From the NCBI GenBank assembly GCA_014859895.1, contig JACZKS010000154.1:1-39106 (forward strand): 39,106 nt of DNA, given 5' to 3'. Positions 1-10,910 of this stretch are shown piece by piece. The position numbers and the translations under genes were made by a program. Every line of letters starts with the position of its first letter. Position 1 is the stretch's first letter. The notes beneath the pieces were generated by a model, which did not search any database, was not told the origin of the DNA, and saw only the letters and a list, made by a program, of their open reading frames with translations. The stretch comes from Rhodospirillales bacterium (GTDB lineage Bacteria; Pseudomonadota; Alphaproteobacteria; Rhodospirillales; Shumkoniaceae).

Positions 1-121
1 CAACATCACGATGGAGATCGACCTGATTGCGCCGATCGCCATGGAGGAAGGCCTTCGGTTCGCCATCCGCGAGGGTGGCCGCACCGTCGGCGCCGGCGTC
101 GTCGCATCGATCATCGAGTAG
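1..121 (+). CDS. tuf: Elongation factor Tu, C-terminal end (partial)
   Basis: Only the last 39 codons are inside the window, read in the frame that starts at base 2 and ends in TAG at 119-121, with a second TAG directly behind it. The residues [20 protein letters not shown] followed by [10 protein letters not shown] match the final beta-barrel strands of domain 3 of EF-Tu, the GTPase that carries aminoacyl-tRNA to the ribosome. A tuf gene directly before rpsJ is the usual arrangement at the end of the str operon in proteobacteria. The start lies upstream of the window. Confidence 0.96.
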   Translation, partial: NITMEIDLIAPIAMEEGLRFAIREGGRTVGAGVVASIIE

Positions 122-132
122 TAGGAAGACAT

Positions 133-150
133 ACCGGCGCCTAAGCCGGT
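133..150 (+). other. Stem-loop between tuf and rpsJ
   Basis: ACCGGC at 133-138 pairs perfectly with GCCGGT at 145-150 around a six-base loop. There is no T-run after it, so it does not look like an efficient intrinsic terminator. It occupies most of the 44-base gap between tuf and rpsJ and could be a processing or attenuation point between the str and S10 operons. The role is inference. Confidence 0.4.
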
Positions 151-165
151 GAGATGGACTGAGCC

Positions 166-474
166 ATGGAAAGTCAAAACATACGAATCCGGCTTAAGGC
201 GTTCGACCACCGCGTCCTCGACCAGTCGGCGCGCGAGATCGTCAACACTGCCCGGCGTACCGGTGCCGAAGTACGGGGTCCGATCCCGCTGCCGACGCGG
301 CTGGAACGGTTCACGGTGCTGCGTTCTCCGCACATCGACAAGAAGTCGCGTGAGCAGTTCGAGATCCGCACCCACAAGCGGGTGCTCGACATCATCGATC
401 CGACACCCCAGACGGTGGACGCGTTGATGAAGCTCGACCTCGCGGCCGGCGTCAACGTCGAGATCAAGCTGTAA
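166..474 (+). CDS. rpsJ: 30S ribosomal protein S10 (NusE)
   Basis: A 102-residue protein of normal S10 length. S10 is a small-subunit head protein and, as NusE, binds NusB in transcription antitermination. The family signature [16 protein letters not shown] lies at about residues 51-66, and the C-terminus ends GVNVEIKL as in other S10 proteins. The start ATG at 166 has only a weak Shine-Dalgarno-like stretch upstream (GGTGAG at 148-153, far away). This is the first gene of the S10 operon and is followed by rplC after 11 bases. Confidence 0.98.
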   Translation: MESQNIRIRLKAFDHRVLDQSAREIVNTARRTGAEVRGPIPLPTRLERFTVLRSPHIDKKSREQFEIRTHKRVLDIIDPTPQTVDALMKLDLAAGVNVEIKL

Positions 475-485
475 GGGTGAGCGCG

Positions 486-1220
486 ATGCGAACCGGTTTG
501 ATTACACGCAAGATGGGGATGACCCGCGTGTTTGCCGAAGACGGCAGCCACGTCCCGGTGACCGTGCTCAAGGTCGACGACCTTCAGGTCGTCGCTCATC
601 GCACCGAGGGCAAGGACGGCTACAACGCCCTCCAGTTGGGTTGCACCGCCGCCAAGGTGAAGAACGTGACCAAGGCGCAGCGCGGCCATTTCGCGAAAGC
701 GAAGGTCGAGCCCAAGCGCCACGTGGTCGAGTTCCGCATCTCGGGGGACGCCTTCGTCGACGTCGGCGCCACGTTGTCGGCCGACCATTTCACGGTCGGG
801 CAGTATGTCGACGTGACCGGCACCTCGATCGGCAAGGGCTTTGCCGGCGGCATGAAGCGCCATGGTTTCTCTGGCCTTAGGGCGACCCACGGTGTTTCGG
901 TCAGCCACCGCAGTATCGGCTCCACCGGCCAGAACCAGAGTCCGGGCCGCGTCTTCAAGGGCAAGAAGATGCCCGGCCACATGGGCGACAGGCGGGTGAC
1001 CACCCAAAACCTTCAGATCGTCGCCACGGATGTGGAGCGCGGCCTGATTCTGGTGAAGGGTGGCGTTCCCGGCTGCGACGGCGGTTTCCTGCTGATCCGC
1101 GACGCGATGAAGCGTCCGGCGCCGAAGGACGTGCCGTTCCCGGCCAGCGTCCGGGCGTTGCAGGAAGCCGTTCCGGCGGATGCACCGGCCGCGGGCGATG
1201 CCGACGAGAAAAAGGAATAG
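486..1220 (+). CDS. rplC: 50S ribosomal protein L3
   Basis: A 244-residue L3, an early-assembly large-subunit protein whose central extension reaches the peptidyl-transferase centre. I place the start at ATG 486 ([16 protein letters not shown]), because L3 proteins typically begin this way and AAGGG at 473-477 gives a spacing of 8. An in-frame GTG at 477 would add three residues. The loop [17 protein letters not shown] at about 148-164 contains the conserved stretch in which a glutamine is methylated by PrmB in E. coli. The C-terminal tail is rich in Ala and acidic residues. Confidence 0.97.
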   Translation: MRTGLITRKMGMTRVFAEDGSHVPVTVLKVDDLQVVAHRTEGKDGYNALQLGCTAAKVKNVTKAQRGHFAKAKVEPKRHVVEFRISGDAFVDVGATLSADHFTVGQYVDVTGTSIGKGFAGGMKRHGFSGLRATHGVSVSHRSIGSTGQNQSPGRVFKGKKMPGHMGDRRVTTQNLQIVATDVERGLILVKGGVPGCDGGFLLIRDAMKRPAPKDVPFPASVRALQEAVPADAPAAGDADEKKE

Positions 1221-1226
1221 GCGGCC

Positions 1227-1847
1227 ATGAAGTGCGACGTGATCAGCCTGGAAAACAAAACGGTCGGCAGCATCGATCTGGATGAGACGGTGTTCGGCGT
1301 GCCGGTGCGGGGCGACATCCTGGCCCGCATGGTGAACTGGCAGTTGGCCAAGCGCCGGGCCGGCACCCACAAGACCAAGGGCGTTTCCGAAGTCAGCGGA
1401 ACCACCAAGAAGCCCTTCCGTCAGAAGGGGACCGGTCGGGCCCGCCAGGGTTCGTCGCGCTCTACCCAGATGCGGGGCGGCGGCATCGTGTTCGGCCCGG
1501 TCGTACGCGACCATGCCCACGATCTGACCAAGAAGGTTCGCAAGCTGGCGCTGAAGACCGCGCTGTCGGCCAAGCAGGCCGACGGCAAGCTGGTGGTTCT
1601 GGAAAGCACCCAGCTGAAAGAGCCGAAGACCCGCGACTTGGTCAAGACCCTAGAGAAGCTGGGCTGGACGTCGGCCCTGATCATCGACGGGACCGAGGTG
1701 GACGCCAATTTCGCCAAGGCGGCGCGCAACATCCTGGCGCTGGACGTGCTGCCCAGCCAGGGCGCGAACGTTCACGACATCCTGCGTCGCGAGACGCTGG
1801 TTCTGACCAAGGACGCGGTCGCGAATTTGGTGGAGCGTTTGAAATGA
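1227..1847 (+). CDS. rplD: 50S ribosomal protein L4
   Basis: A 206-residue L4, which lines the peptide exit tunnel with L22. The long basic loop at about residues 45-95 ([19 protein letters not shown], then RGGGIVFGP) is the conserved tunnel extension. It starts 6 bases after rplC, and its TGA overlaps the ATG of rplW by 4 bases (ATGA), which suggests translational coupling. In E. coli L4 also regulates the S10 operon. Nothing here shows that this happens in this organism. Confidence 0.97.
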   Translation: MKCDVISLENKTVGSIDLDETVFGVPVRGDILARMVNWQLAKRRAGTHKTKGVSEVSGTTKKPFRQKGTGRARQGSSRSTQMRGGGIVFGPVVRDHAHDLTKKVRKLALKTALSAKQADGKLVVLESTQLKEPKTRDLVKTLEKLGWTSALIIDGTEVDANFAKAARNILALDVLPSQGANVHDILRRETLVLTKDAVANLVERLK

Positions 1848-2176
1848 AGACCTATACGGGCAAAGGCGGCCGGGGCGTGAAACCCAGTCAGGGCCGCATC
1901 TACGAGCTGATCCGTAGGCCGATCATCACCGAGAAGGCGACCCTGTTGTCCGAGTTCAACCAGGTCAGCTTCGACGTGCCGCTGGATGCGACCAAACCGG
2001 AAATCAAGGCGGCCATCGAGAACCTGTTCAAGGTCAAGGTGATGGCGGTCAACACCCTGCGCCAAAAGGGCAAGGTGAAGCGGTTCCGCGGACGGCTTGG
2101 CCAGCGGAGTGATTCCAAGAAGGCGATCGTGACGCTGGCCGAGGGCCAGTCCATCGACGTCTCGACGGGGGTTTGA
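1844..2176 (+). CDS. rplW: 50S ribosomal protein L23
   Basis: A 110-residue L23, the docking site near the tunnel exit for trigger factor and SRP. The family motif [12 protein letters not shown] lies at about 24-35, followed by the usual [18 protein letters not shown] stretch. The N-terminus carries about 15 residues (Gly/Lys-rich) more than many L23 proteins. No alternative start is supported, and the ATGA overlap with rplD favours ATG 1844. Confidence 0.96.
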   Translation: MKTYTGKGGRGVKPSQGRIYELIRRPIITEKATLLSEFNQVSFDVPLDATKPEIKAAIENLFKVKVMAVNTLRQKGKVKRFRGRLGQRSDSKKAIVTLAEGQSIDVSTGV

Positions 2177-2179
2177 TCG

Positions 2180-3007
2180 ATGGCGCTGAAACAATTCAAG
2201 CCGGTAACGCCGGGTCGCCGCGGCCTTGTGCTGGTCGACCGCGCCCAGCTGTGGAAGGGCGATCCCGAGCGGTCGCTGACCGAAGGGCTGCGCGGCAATG
2301 GCGGCCGCAACAACATGGGGCGCATCACGGCGCGCCGGCGGGGTGGCGGCCACAAGCGGCGCTATCGCATCGTTGACTTCAAGCGCGACAAGCTGAACGT
2401 CGTGGCGACGGTCGTGCGTCTGGAGTACGACCCCAACCGCACGGCGTTCATCGCGCTGATCCGCTATGAGGACGGCGACCTCGCCTACATCCTGGCGCCG
2501 CAGCGGCTTAAGGCCGGCGACATCGTGGTGTCGGGCACCGACGTCGACATCCGCCCGGGCAACGCGATGCCGCTGCAGAACATTCCGGTCGGCACCATCA
2601 TCCACAACGTCGAGATGAAGGCGGGCAAGGGTGGCCAGATCGCCCGGTCGGCCGGCACCTACGTGCAGCTGATCGGCAAGGATCGCGGTTACGCCCAGTT
2701 GCGGCTGGCTTCCGGCGAGCTGCGGCTGGTGCGCGCCGAGTGCATGGCGACGATCGGCGCGGTTTCCAACGCCGACCAGCAGAACATCAAGCTGGGCAAG
2801 GCCGGCCGCAGCCGGTGGCTTGGCAAGCGCCCGAGCGTGCGCGGCGTGGCCATGAACCCGATCGACCACCCGCACGGCGGCGGCGAAGGCCGTACCTCGG
2901 GGGGCCGTCATCCAGTGACGCCATGGGGCAAGCCCACCAAGGGCAAGCGGACCCGCAACAACAAACGGACGGACGCGTTTATCATGCGTCGCCGTCCCAA
3001 GAAGTAG
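2180..3007 (+). CDS. rplB: 50S ribosomal protein L2
   Basis: A 275-residue L2, needed for subunit association and peptidyl-transferase activity. Conserved blocks are [17 protein letters not shown] at about 47-63 and the C-terminal [14 protein letters not shown] at about 226-239. His230 in that stretch corresponds to the functionally critical His229 of E. coli L2. The gene starts three bases after the rplW stop and ends in a basic tail (RRRPKK). Confidence 0.98.
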   Translation: MALKQFKPVTPGRRGLVLVDRAQLWKGDPERSLTEGLRGNGGRNNMGRITARRRGGGHKRRYRIVDFKRDKLNVVATVVRLEYDPNRTAFIALIRYEDGDLAYILAPQRLKAGDIVVSGTDVDIRPGNAMPLQNIPVGTIIHNVEMKAGKGGQIARSAGTYVQLIGKDRGYAQLRLASGELRLVRAECMATIGAVSNADQQNIKLGKAGRSRWLGKRPSVRGVAMNPIDHPHGGGEGRTSGGRHPVTPWGKPTKGKRTRNNKRTDAFIMRRRPKK

Positions 3008-3019
3008 AGGAGGGCGGTC

Positions 3020-3298
3020 GTGGCACGTTCCGTTTGGAAGGGCCCCTTCGTGGACGGCTACCTTTTCAAGAAGGTGGAGCATGTTCGCGGTTCGGGGCGT
3101 AACGAGATCATCAAGACGTGGTCGCGCCGGTCGACGATCATTCCCCAGTTCGTGGGACTGACGTTCGGCGTTTACAACGGCAAGAAGTTCGTGCCGGTGC
3201 TGGTGACCGAGGACATGATCGGTCACAAGTTCGGCGAATTCTCGCCGACCCGCGTCTTTTATGGCCATGCGGCCGATAAACGGGCGAAGAGGGCGTAA
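3020..3298 (+). CDS. rpsS: 30S ribosomal protein S19
   Basis: A 92-residue S19, which sits in the head of the small subunit and contacts S13 and the A-site tRNA region. It begins with the typical [15 protein letters not shown] and contains [14 protein letters not shown] and the [10 protein letters not shown] block. The start codon is GTG at 3020, with GAGGAGGGCGG a few bases before it as ribosome-binding site. rplV follows after 2 bases. Confidence 0.97.
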   Translation: MARSVWKGPFVDGYLFKKVEHVRGSGRNEIIKTWSRRSTIIPQFVGLTFGVYNGKKFVPVLVTEDMIGHKFGEFSPTRVFYGHAADKRAKRA

Positions 3299-3300
3299 CG

Positions 3301-3681
3301 ATGGGCAAGAAGACGGCCCCACGGCAGCTCGCCGACAACGAGGCGATGGCCTACTCGAAGTTTCTGCGGACCAGTCCCCAGAAGCTCAATATCGTGGCGG
3401 CCTCCATTCGCGGGAAGTCCTGCGAATCGGCCCTGGCGGAGCTGACCTTTTCGAAGAGGCGCATCGCCAGTGAGGTGAAGAAGGTACTGCAATCGGCGAT
3501 TGCCAACGCGGAGAACAACCACCAACTCGACGTCGATCAGTTGGTCGTCTCCGAGGCGACGGTGGGGCGCACCCTTGTCATGAAGCGGTGGCGGGCTCGG
3601 GCCCGCGGCCGGGTGGGGCGCATTCAGAAGCCGTTCAGCAATATCCGGCTGGTGGTTCGCGAACGCGAGGAGACGGCATAA
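3301..3681 (+). CDS. rplV: 50S ribosomal protein L22
   Basis: A 126-residue L22, which lines the exit tunnel opposite L4. Family features are the stretch [22 protein letters not shown] near the N-terminus, and the beta-hairpin region ending with [22 protein letters not shown] near the C-terminus. Its TAA overlaps the rpsC ATG by one base (TAATG), as expected for coupled genes of the S10 operon. Confidence 0.97.
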   Translation: MGKKTAPRQLADNEAMAYSKFLRTSPQKLNIVAASIRGKSCESALAELTFSKRRIASEVKKVLQSAIANAENNHQLDVDQLVVSEATVGRTLVMKRWRARARGRVGRIQKPFSNIRLVVREREETA

Positions 3682-4358
3682 TGGGTCAGAAGGTCAACCC
3701 GATTGGATTGCGCCTTGGCATCAACCGGACGTGGGATTCCCGCTGGTATGCCGATGAAAGCTACGCGAACCTGCTGCACGAGGATCTGCGCATCCGTGCC
3801 TTCCTGCAGGACAAGCTGAGCCAGGCGGGGGTTTCGAGGATCATCATCGAGCGTCCGGCCAAGATGGCGCGTGTGACCATTCACACGGCCCGCCCCGGCG
3901 TCGTCATCGGCAAGAAGGGCGCCGATATCGAGAAGCTGCGTGCCGAATTGTCGAAGATGACCGGCTCCGACGTCCACCTGAACATCGTCGAGATCCGCAA
4001 GCCGGAAATCGACGCCCAGTTGGTCGCCGAGAACATCGCCCATCAGCTGGAGCGCCGCGTCGCCTTCCGGCGGGCCATGAAGCGGGCGGTGCAGTCGGCC
4101 ATGCGGTTGGGTGCCGAGGGCATCCGCATCAATTGCGGCGGCCGTTTGGGCGGCGCCGAGATCGCCCGCATGGAGTGGTACCGCGATGGCCGCGTGCCGT
4201 TGCACACCCTGCGTGCGGACGTCGATTTCGGGGTCGGCACCGCGAAGACGACGTATGGCACCTGCGGCATCAAGGTCTGGATTTTCAAGGGCGAGATTTT
4301 GGCCCATGACCCCATGGCCACCGAGAAGCGGTCGGCGGAGCAACAGCCGGCGCGTTAA
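3681..4358 (+). CDS. rpsC: 30S ribosomal protein S3
   Basis: A 225-residue S3, forming the mRNA entry channel of the small subunit. It begins [20 protein letters not shown], the family's usual start, which fixes ATG 3681 even though the reading frame is open further upstream. The KH-domain GKKG loop is at residues 77-80. The C-terminal half contains the conserved [21 protein letters not shown] stretch in two parts around residue 165. Confidence 0.98.
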   Translation: MGQKVNPIGLRLGINRTWDSRWYADESYANLLHEDLRIRAFLQDKLSQAGVSRIIIERPAKMARVTIHTARPGVVIGKKGADIEKLRAELSKMTGSDVHLNIVEIRKPEIDAQLVAENIAHQLERRVAFRRAMKRAVQSAMRLGAEGIRINCGGRLGGAEIARMEWYRDGRVPLHTLRADVDFGVGTAKTTYGTCGIKVWIFKGEILAHDPMATEKRSAEQQPAR

Positions 4359-4393
4359 GGCGCGACTGAGTTAAGATTAGGAAAGACGGGAAG

Positions 4394-4813
4394 ATGCTTA
4401 GTCCCAAACGTACAAAATTCCGCAAGGCGCATAAGGGCCGCATCCATGGCCTGGCGACGCGTGGAAGCCGTCTCTCTTTCGGGTCCTACGGCCTGAAGGC
4501 CATGTCGGCTGAACGGATCACCGCCCGCCAGATCGAAGCGGCGCGCCGTGCCCTTACCCGCCACATGAAGCGTGCCGGCCGGGTGTGGATCCGGATTTTC
4601 CCCGACGTTCCGGTCAGCACCAAGCCGGCCGAAGTTCGTCAGGGCAAGGGCAAGGGCACACCCGAGTTTTGGGTCTGCCGGGTCAAGGCCGGGCGCATCA
4701 TGTTCGAGATTGATGGTGTTCCGCGCGACGTTGCCCAGCGGGCGTTCGATCTGGCGGCGGCCAAGCTGCCGGTCAAGACTCGCTTCGTGGCGCGTGTGGG
4801 TGAGGAGGGCTGA
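4394..4813 (+). CDS. rplP: 50S ribosomal protein L16
   Basis: A 139-residue L16, which contacts the elbow of the A-site tRNA. Conserved features are the N-terminal [16 protein letters not shown], the [19 protein letters not shown] helix, and MRGKGKG-like basic segments (here [17 protein letters not shown]). GGAAAGACGGGAAG lies before the ATG as ribosome-binding site. The protein is within the usual L16 length of about 136-140. Confidence 0.97.
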   Translation: MLSPKRTKFRKAHKGRIHGLATRGSRLSFGSYGLKAMSAERITARQIEAARRALTRHMKRAGRVWIRIFPDVPVSTKPAEVRQGKGKGTPEFWVCRVKAGRIMFEIDGVPRDVAQRAFDLAAAKLPVKTRFVARVGEEG

Positions 4814-4817
4814 TCCC

Positions 4818-5018
4818 ATGAAGAAGGCAAGCGATCTTCGCACCAAGACCGTCGACGAGCTTAAGGATCAGCTGATCGGGCTCAGGAAAGAAGCGTTCAA
4901 CCTGCGTTTTCAGGCGGCCAGCGGCCAGCTCGAAAACACGGCCCGGGTCGGTCAAGTGCGCCGCGACATCGCGCGCATCAAGACCGTTCTGGATGAGCGC
5001 CTGCGGGCCGCATCGTAA
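4818..5018 (+). CDS. rpmC: 50S ribosomal protein L29
   Basis: A 66-residue, two-helix L29 located next to L23 at the tunnel exit. The start is ATG 4818 ([19 protein letters not shown]), preceded by GAGGAGGGC. The open frame extends upstream inside rplP but without any L29 similarity. The signature [20 protein letters not shown] is at about 22-41, followed by [11 protein letters not shown]. Confidence 0.96.
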   Translation: MKKASDLRTKTVDELKDQLIGLRKEAFNLRFQAASGQLENTARVGQVRRDIARIKTVLDERLRAAS

Positions 5019-5033
5019 GGAAGGACCGGGACA

Positions 5034-5270
5034 ATGCCGAGGCGAGTTCTGCAAGGGGTCGTGGTCAGCGACAAAATGGACAAGACCGTCGTGGTCAGCG
5101 TCGAGCGTCGACTGATGCATCCGATCTATAAGAAATTCATCCGTCGCAGCAAGAATTACGCGGCGCATGACGAAAGCAATGCGACGAAGGTGGGCGACGT
5201 GGTGAAAATCCGCGAGTGCCGCCCGATTTCGAAGCGCAAGCGTTGGGAAGTGGTCGGCGAAGGCGCCTGA
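5034..5270 (+). CDS. rpsQ: 30S ribosomal protein S17
   Basis: A 78-residue OB-fold protein that binds 16S rRNA early in assembly. It begins [20 protein letters not shown] and contains the family blocks [19 protein letters not shown] and [20 protein letters not shown]. The ribosome-binding site AAGGAAGGACCGGG lies just upstream. It ends the rplP-rpmC-rpsQ cluster; a 33-base gap then leads to rplN. Confidence 0.97.
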   Translation: MPRRVLQGVVVSDKMDKTVVVSVERRLMHPIYKKFIRRSKNYAAHDESNATKVGDVVKIRECRPISKRKRWEVVGEGA

Positions 5271-5303
5271 TTTGGCGCCGGCGGACTGGAAAGGAATAAG
5301 ACA

Positions 5304-5672
5304 ATGATCCAAGCCCAGACCAATATGGACATTGCCGACAACTCGGGTGCTCGCCGGGTGCAATGCATCAAGGTGCTTGGCGGCTCGAAGCGCAAGTATG
5401 CTTCCGTCGGCGACGTCGTCGTCGTCTCCGTCAAGGAGGCGATCCCGCGCGGACGCGTGAAGAAGGGTGATGTTCTGAAGGCGGTGATCGTGCGCACGGC
5501 GAAGGATATTCGCCGGGCCGACGGGACGTCGATCCGCTTCGACCGCAACGCCGCCGTCCTGATCAACAATCAGGGTGAGCCGATCGGAACGCGTATCTTC
5601 GGCCCGGTGACTCGTGAATTGCGCGCCAAGCACTACATGAAAATCGTCTCTCTGGCGCCCGAGGTGCTGTGA
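5304..5672 (+). CDS. rplN: 50S ribosomal protein L14
   Basis: A 122-residue L14, an intersubunit-bridge protein and the classical first gene of the spc operon. It begins [20 protein letters not shown], followed by [20 protein letters not shown], and ends [15 protein letters not shown], all typical. The ribosome-binding site GGAAAGGAATAAG precedes ATG 5304. Its TGA overlaps the rplX ATG by one base. Confidence 0.98.
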   Translation: MIQAQTNMDIADNSGARRVQCIKVLGGSKRKYASVGDVVVVSVKEAIPRGRVKKGDVLKAVIVRTAKDIRRADGTSIRFDRNAAVLINNQGEPIGTRIFGPVTRELRAKHYMKIVSLAPEVL

Positions 5673-5992
5673 TGCCGAAAGTGAAGATCAAGAAGGGCGA
5701 TCAGGTGGTCGTGCTGGCCGGAAAGGACAAGGGCAAGAAGGGCGAGATCCTCAAGGTCCTACCCAAGGAGAACCGTGCCTTCGTCCAGGGCGTCAACATG
5801 ATCAAGCGCCACACGAAGCCGACCCAGAGCCAGGCCGGCGGTATCGTCGAGCGCGAGGCGTCCATCCACATTTCGAACCTGGCCTTCGTCGACCCGAAGA
5901 CCGGCGAGCCGACCCGCATTGGCTACAAGTTCCTTGACGACAATCGCAAGGTGCGCGTGGCCCGGCGGTCCGGCGAGGTCATTGACGCGTAA
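5672..5992 (+). CDS. rplX: 50S ribosomal protein L24
   Basis: A 106-residue L24, an assembly initiator with an N-terminal KOW motif ([20 protein letters not shown], residues about 5-24). The start is ATG 5672, overlapping the rplN stop as TGATG. A GTG one codon earlier is possible but would give an atypical Met-Met start. The middle contains [20 protein letters not shown] and [10 protein letters not shown], the conserved family blocks. Confidence 0.97.
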   Translation: MPKVKIKKGDQVVVLAGKDKGKKGEILKVLPKENRAFVQGVNMIKRHTKPTQSQAGGIVEREASIHISNLAFVDPKTGEPTRIGYKFLDDNRKVRVARRSGEVIDA

Positions 5993-6006
5993 AAGGGCCT
6001 GACACC

Positions 6007-6579
6007 ATGACACCACGCCTGCAAGAGATTTACGAAAAGACGGTCCGGAAGGCCTTGGTCGAGGAATTCGGCTACAAGAACCCGATGGAAGTGCCGCGGC
6101 TGGAGAAGATTGTCGTCAACATGGGGGTCGGCGAGGCCACCCAGGACAGCAAGAAGATGGACGTGGCGGCCGAAGAGCTCGCCCGCATCACCGGCCAGCG
6201 GCCCGTCATCATCAAGGCCCGCAAGTCGGTGGCCGCGTTCAAGTTGCGCGAGGGACAGACGGTGGGTTGCAAGGTCACCCTGCGCCGCGCCCACATGTAC
6301 GAATTCCTGGACCGGCTGATCAACATCGCCCTGCCGCGCGTTCGCGACTTCCGGGGTGTGTCCGGAAAGAGCTTCGACGGACGCGGCAATTACGCGATGG
6401 GTCTCAAGGAACAGATCATTTTCCCCGAGATCGATTACGACAAGGTCGACCAGATCCGCGGCATGGATGTGATCATCTGCACGACGGCCAACACCGACGC
6501 CGAAGCGAGGGCGTTGTTGAAGGCTTTCGATATGCCGTTCAACAGTTTGAAGGCCGACGGAGACAATCGGAATGGCTAA
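6007..6579 (+). CDS. rplE: 50S ribosomal protein L5
   Basis: A 190-residue L5, which binds 5S rRNA and contacts the P-site tRNA. Conserved segments are [18 protein letters not shown], the [20 protein letters not shown] block, and [20 protein letters not shown]. The family's usual length is about 180, so the slightly long C-terminus is the only difference. It overlaps rpsN by 8 bases. Confidence 0.98.
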   Translation: MTPRLQEIYEKTVRKALVEEFGYKNPMEVPRLEKIVVNMGVGEATQDSKKMDVAAEELARITGQRPVIIKARKSVAAFKLREGQTVGCKVTLRRAHMYEFLDRLINIALPRVRDFRGVSGKSFDGRGNYAMGLKEQIIFPEIDYDKVDQIRGMDVIICTTANTDAEARALLKAFDMPFNSLKADGDNRNG

Positions 6580-6877
6580 GACAAGCGCCATCGAACGCAA
6601 CATGAAGCGCATGCGACTGGCGAAGAAGTATGCGGCGAAACGGGCCCACCTCAAGGAGGCGGCGAAGGACGAGTCGCTGTCGCCCGAGGAGCGGTTTACC
6701 GCGCGCCTCAAGCTGGCGCAGCTTCCCCGGAATTCCGCGCCTGTGCGGATCCGCCTGCGCTGCGAGCTTTCGGGCCGGCCGCGCGGGAATTACCGCAAGT
6801 TTAGGTTGTCGCGGATCGCATTGCGTGACCTCGCGTCTCGGGGCCAGATCCCCGGTATGGTTAAGTCGAGTTGGTAG
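6572..6877 (+). CDS. rpsN: 30S ribosomal protein S14, zinc-free type
   Basis: A 101-residue S14 of the long form. It ends with the conserved [20 protein letters not shown] (residues about 68-87) and GMVKSSW. It lacks the paired CxxC motifs of the short zinc-binding S14 form, having only one cysteine in this region, so it should be independent of zinc. The start ATG 6572 lies within the last codons of rplE, so translation is probably coupled. Confidence 0.97.
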   Translation: MAKTSAIERNMKRMRLAKKYAAKRAHLKEAAKDESLSPEERFTARLKLAQLPRNSAPVRIRLRCELSGRPRGNYRKFRLSRIALRDLASRGQIPGMVKSSW

Positions 6878-6890
6878 GAGGGCACGGTAG

Positions 6891-7289
6891 ATGTCCATGA
6901 GCGATCCCCTTGGCGATATGCTCACGCGCATTCGCAACGGACAGCGGGCGCGGAAAGACGCGATCGTCGCGCCCGCTTCGAAGCTGCGCGCCAACGTGCT
7001 CGAGGTTTTCAAGCGCGAGGGGTATATCCGGGGCTACAGCCAGTACGAAGTGCGGCCCGGTATCAGCGAGCTGAAGATCGAACTGAAGTACCACGAAGGC
7101 GACCCCGTCATCCGCGAGATTCATCGGGTGTCGAAGCCGGGACGGCGCGTCTATTCCGGCATCAAGGATCTGTCGCGGGTGTACAACGGTTTGGGCATTT
7201 CGGTGCTATCGACCCCGCGAGGGGTGATGTCCGACGCCGAAGCGCGTGCGGCCAATGTCGGTGGCGAAGTCCTGTGCCAGGTCTTCTAG
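6891..7289 (+). CDS. rpsH: 30S ribosomal protein S8
   Basis: A 132-residue S8, a primary 16S rRNA-binding protein of the platform. It begins [20 protein letters not shown]. The C-terminal signature [19 protein letters not shown] and GGEVLCQVF is intact. GTAGGAGGGCACGG lies before the ATG. In E. coli S8 represses the spc operon by binding its mRNA. No such site was checked here. Confidence 0.98.
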   Translation: MSMSDPLGDMLTRIRNGQRARKDAIVAPASKLRANVLEVFKREGYIRGYSQYEVRPGISELKIELKYHEGDPVIREIHRVSKPGRRVYSGIKDLSRVYNGLGISVLSTPRGVMSDAEARAANVGGEVLCQVF

Positions 7290-7312
7290 AAATTCGAGAG
7301 TAGGAGACGGTC

Positions 7313-7846
7313 ATGTCGCGCGTCGGCAAACATCCGGTAACGGTTCCCCAGGGCGTCAATGTGGCGATCTCGGGAAACATCCTGAGTGCCAAGGGAAAGC
7401 TTGGCGAGTTGTCCGTCAAGCTGACGGATGATGTGGAGATCAAGCAGGAAGGCAATCTCGTGTGGGTCAATCCCCGCAACGAGAGCCTGATCGCCCGCAA
7501 GATGTGGGGGACCGCGCGCAACGTGATCCGCAACATCGTCTCCGGGGTCAACGAAGGGTTCACGCGCCGGCTCGAGATCAACGGCGTCGGCTATCGCGCG
7601 CAGGTACAGGACAAGGAACTGGTCCTGCAACTGGGCTATAGCCACGATATCCGCTATCCGATCCCGACCGGCATCGAAATCAAGTGCCCCGATCAGACTC
7701 ACATCGAGATCCTCGGGGCGAACAAGCAGCAGGTTGGGCAGATTGCGGCTGAAATCCGGGCTTATCGGCCGCCCGAACCCTACAAGGGCAAGGGCATCAA
7801 GTATGCCGAAGAGACCGTTCTCCGCAAGGAAGGCAAGAAGAAGTAA
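7313..7846 (+). CDS. rplF: 50S ribosomal protein L6
   Basis: A 177-residue L6, with two repeated alpha/beta domains near the sarcin-ricin loop. It begins MSRVGKHPVTVPQGVNV, contains the conserved NGVGYRAQVQDKELVLQLGY stretch, and ends in the signature RPPEPYKGKGIKYAEE followed by a Lys-rich tail. TAGGAGACGGTC precedes the ATG. rplR follows after 3 bases. Confidence 0.98.
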   Translation: MSRVGKHPVTVPQGVNVAISGNILSAKGKLGELSVKLTDDVEIKQEGNLVWVNPRNESLIARKMWGTARNVIRNIVSGVNEGFTRRLEINGVGYRAQVQDKELVLQLGYSHDIRYPIPTGIEIKCPDQTHIEILGANKQQVGQIAAEIRAYRPPEPYKGKGIKYAEETVLRKEGKKK

Positions 7847-7849
7847 GCC

Positions 7850-8212
7850 ATGATCGATTCAAAACAACTGTTCGAGCGGCGCAAGCAGCGCGTGCGGCAC
7901 AAGATCCAGCTTCGTGCGGGGGGCCAACCGCGTCTTTCGGTGTTCCGGTCCAACAAGCACATCTATGCCCAGATCATCGACGACAGGCAGGGCAAGACGG
8001 TGGCTTCCGCCTCGAGCCTGGAAAAGGATCTGCGCGGAAAGCTCAAGACCGGGGGCGACTTGGCGGCTGCCGTCGAGATCGGCAAGCTGGTGGCGTCGCG
8101 CGCGGTTGCGGCCGGCGTCACCAACGTGGTGTTCGACCGCAGCGGCTACCGGTTCCACGGCCGGATCAAAGCCCTTGCCGATGCCGCCCGCGAAAGCGGC
8201 CTGTCCTTCTAG
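7850..8212 (+). CDS. rplR: 50S ribosomal protein L18
   Basis: A 120-residue L18, one of the 5S rRNA-binding proteins of the central protuberance. Family blocks are [18 protein letters not shown] and the C-terminal [20 protein letters not shown]. The N-terminal segment is strongly basic ([14 protein letters not shown]). The start ATG 7850 is separated from rplF by three bases, consistent with coupled translation. Confidence 0.97.
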   Translation: MIDSKQLFERRKQRVRHKIQLRAGGQPRLSVFRSNKHIYAQIIDDRQGKTVASASSLEKDLRGKLKTGGDLAAAVEIGKLVASRAVAAGVTNVVFDRSGYRFHGRIKALADAARESGLSF

Positions 8213-8224
8213 GGAGTTGTAGAT

Positions 8225-8797
8225 ATGGCAAGAACACCTACTGGGGCACCCGAAGGTTTCGGGCGGGAGCGCGGCGGCCAGGAAGAATCCGAGTTCCTGG
8301 ACAAGCTGGTTCACATCAACCGCGTCGCCAAGGTCGTCAAGGGCGGCCGGCGGTTCTCGTTCGCCGCGCTGGTTGTGGTCGGTGACGGCCGCGGCCGGGT
8401 CGGCTACGGCACCGGCAAGGCGCGCGAAGTTCCGGAAGCCATCCGCAAGGCCACCGAATCGGCCAAGCGCGGCATGATCCGCGTGCCGTTGCGCGAAGGC
8501 CGCACGTTGCATCACGACGTCAATGGCCATTTCGGGGCCGGCAAGGTTGTGGTCCGCGCGGCGCCTCCGGGCACCGGCATCATCTGCGGCGGTCCGATGC
8601 GCGCCATTTTCGAAACCATGGGCGTCCAGGACGTGGTCGCCAAGTCGGTGGGCACGGCCAATCCGCACAACATGATCAAGGCGACCTTCGACGCGCTGGG
8701 CAACTGCCTGTCGCCGCGTGGCGTGGCTGCCAAGCGCGGACTCAAGGTCGGCGAAATCGTGTCGCGGCGCAGCGACGCAGCGGCGGGCAAGGAGTAA
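8225..8797 (+). CDS. rpsE: 30S ribosomal protein S5
   Basis: A 190-residue S5, which helps form the mRNA entry site and influences decoding fidelity. It has the double-stranded-RNA-binding-like block [19 protein letters not shown] and the [20 protein letters not shown] motif, then the C-terminal ribosomal fold with [15 protein letters not shown] and [26 protein letters not shown] precedes the ATG. Confidence 0.98.
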   Translation: MARTPTGAPEGFGRERGGQEESEFLDKLVHINRVAKVVKGGRRFSFAALVVVGDGRGRVGYGTGKAREVPEAIRKATESAKRGMIRVPLREGRTLHHDVNGHFGAGKVVVRAAPPGTGIICGGPMRAIFETMGVQDVVAKSVGTANPHNMIKATFDALGNCLSPRGVAAKRGLKVGEIVSRRSDAAAGKE

Positions 8798-8802
8798 CGA
8801 GG

Positions 8803-9000
8803 ATGGCCGACAAGAAGCAGTCGACCGTGAAGGTCACCCAGATCGGCAGCCCGATCGGCCGCAAGAAGGATCAGCGCGCCACACTGGTCGGGTTGGGGTT
8901 GAACAAGATGCATCGGACCCGTGAGCTTGAGGATACCCCCGCCGTGCGCGGGATGATCGCCAAGGTTCAGCACCTGGTTCGTGTGGACGAGGCCGGCTGA
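8803..9000 (+). CDS. rpmD: 50S ribosomal protein L30
   Basis: A 65-residue L30, a small large-subunit protein absent from some bacteria. The signature [20 protein letters not shown] and [20 protein letters not shown] shows it clearly. The N-terminus has a few extra polar residues (MADKKQS), as often seen in alphaproteobacteria. It starts 5 bases after rpsE, and ACGAGG serves as ribosome-binding site. Confidence 0.97.
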   Translation: MADKKQSTVKVTQIGSPIGRKKDQRATLVGLGLNKMHRTRELEDTPAVRGMIAKVQHLVRVDEAG

Positions 9001-9040
9001 CGCCCGGTTGCCAGGCTCAGCGAATAAGGACGGACGCGAG

Positions 9041-9541
9041 ATGAGACTCAACGAACTTCGTGACAATCCTGGCTCCCACAGGCCGCGCAAGCGCATCGGC
9101 CGTGGCATCGGCTCTGGAACCGGCAAGACGTCGGGCAAGGGGCAGAAGGGCCAGAAGTCGCGCTCCGGCGTGTCGCTCCTCGGCTTCGAGGGCGGCCAGA
9201 TGCCTTTGTACAGGCGCCTGCCCAAGCGCGGCTTCAACAACATCTTCCGCAAGGAGTTCCTGGTCATCAACCTGGGCGACCTGCAGAAGGCGGTGGATGC
9301 CGGCAAGCTGGATGCCGAGAAGCCGATCAACGCCGACGCCTTCAGGGCAGCCGGCATGATCAAAAAGCGCAAGGTCGGGATTCGCCTGCTTGCCAAGGGC
9401 GAGTTGAAGGCCAAGGTGACCGTCGAGGTCGACGGCGCGTCCAAGGCGGCCATCGAGGGTGTCGAAAAGGCTGGCGGCAAGATCGTCATCTTGGCTCCGG
9501 CGACCGACGCGGCCGCCTCCGACAACACCGAAGCGAAGTAG
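9041..9541 (+). CDS. rplO: 50S ribosomal protein L15
   Basis: A 166-residue L15, a late-assembly large-subunit protein. The start is ATG 9041 ([20 protein letters not shown]). The Gly-rich basic stretch [20 protein letters not shown] follows at about 20-40, then [18 protein letters not shown], the family signature. The C-terminus is longer by about 20 residues than the E. coli protein and is Ala/Asp-rich. The open frame upstream of 9041 is not L15-like. Confidence 0.97.
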   Translation: MRLNELRDNPGSHRPRKRIGRGIGSGTGKTSGKGQKGQKSRSGVSLLGFEGGQMPLYRRLPKRGFNNIFRKEFLVINLGDLQKAVDAGKLDAEKPINADAFRAAGMIKKRKVGIRLLAKGELKAKVTVEVDGASKAAIEGVEKAGGKIVILAPATDAAASDNTEAK

Positions 9542-9566
9542 AGACGCCCAGGCTGGGACGAAAGAT

Positions 9567-10906
<1,340 letters not shown>

Positions 10907-10910
<4 letters not shown>

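Noticed and set aside
1772-3322. A 516-codon minus-strand frame across rplW, rplB and rpsS
   Set aside because: Composition is that of an antisense shadow, and three certain ribosomal protein genes occupy the plus strand.
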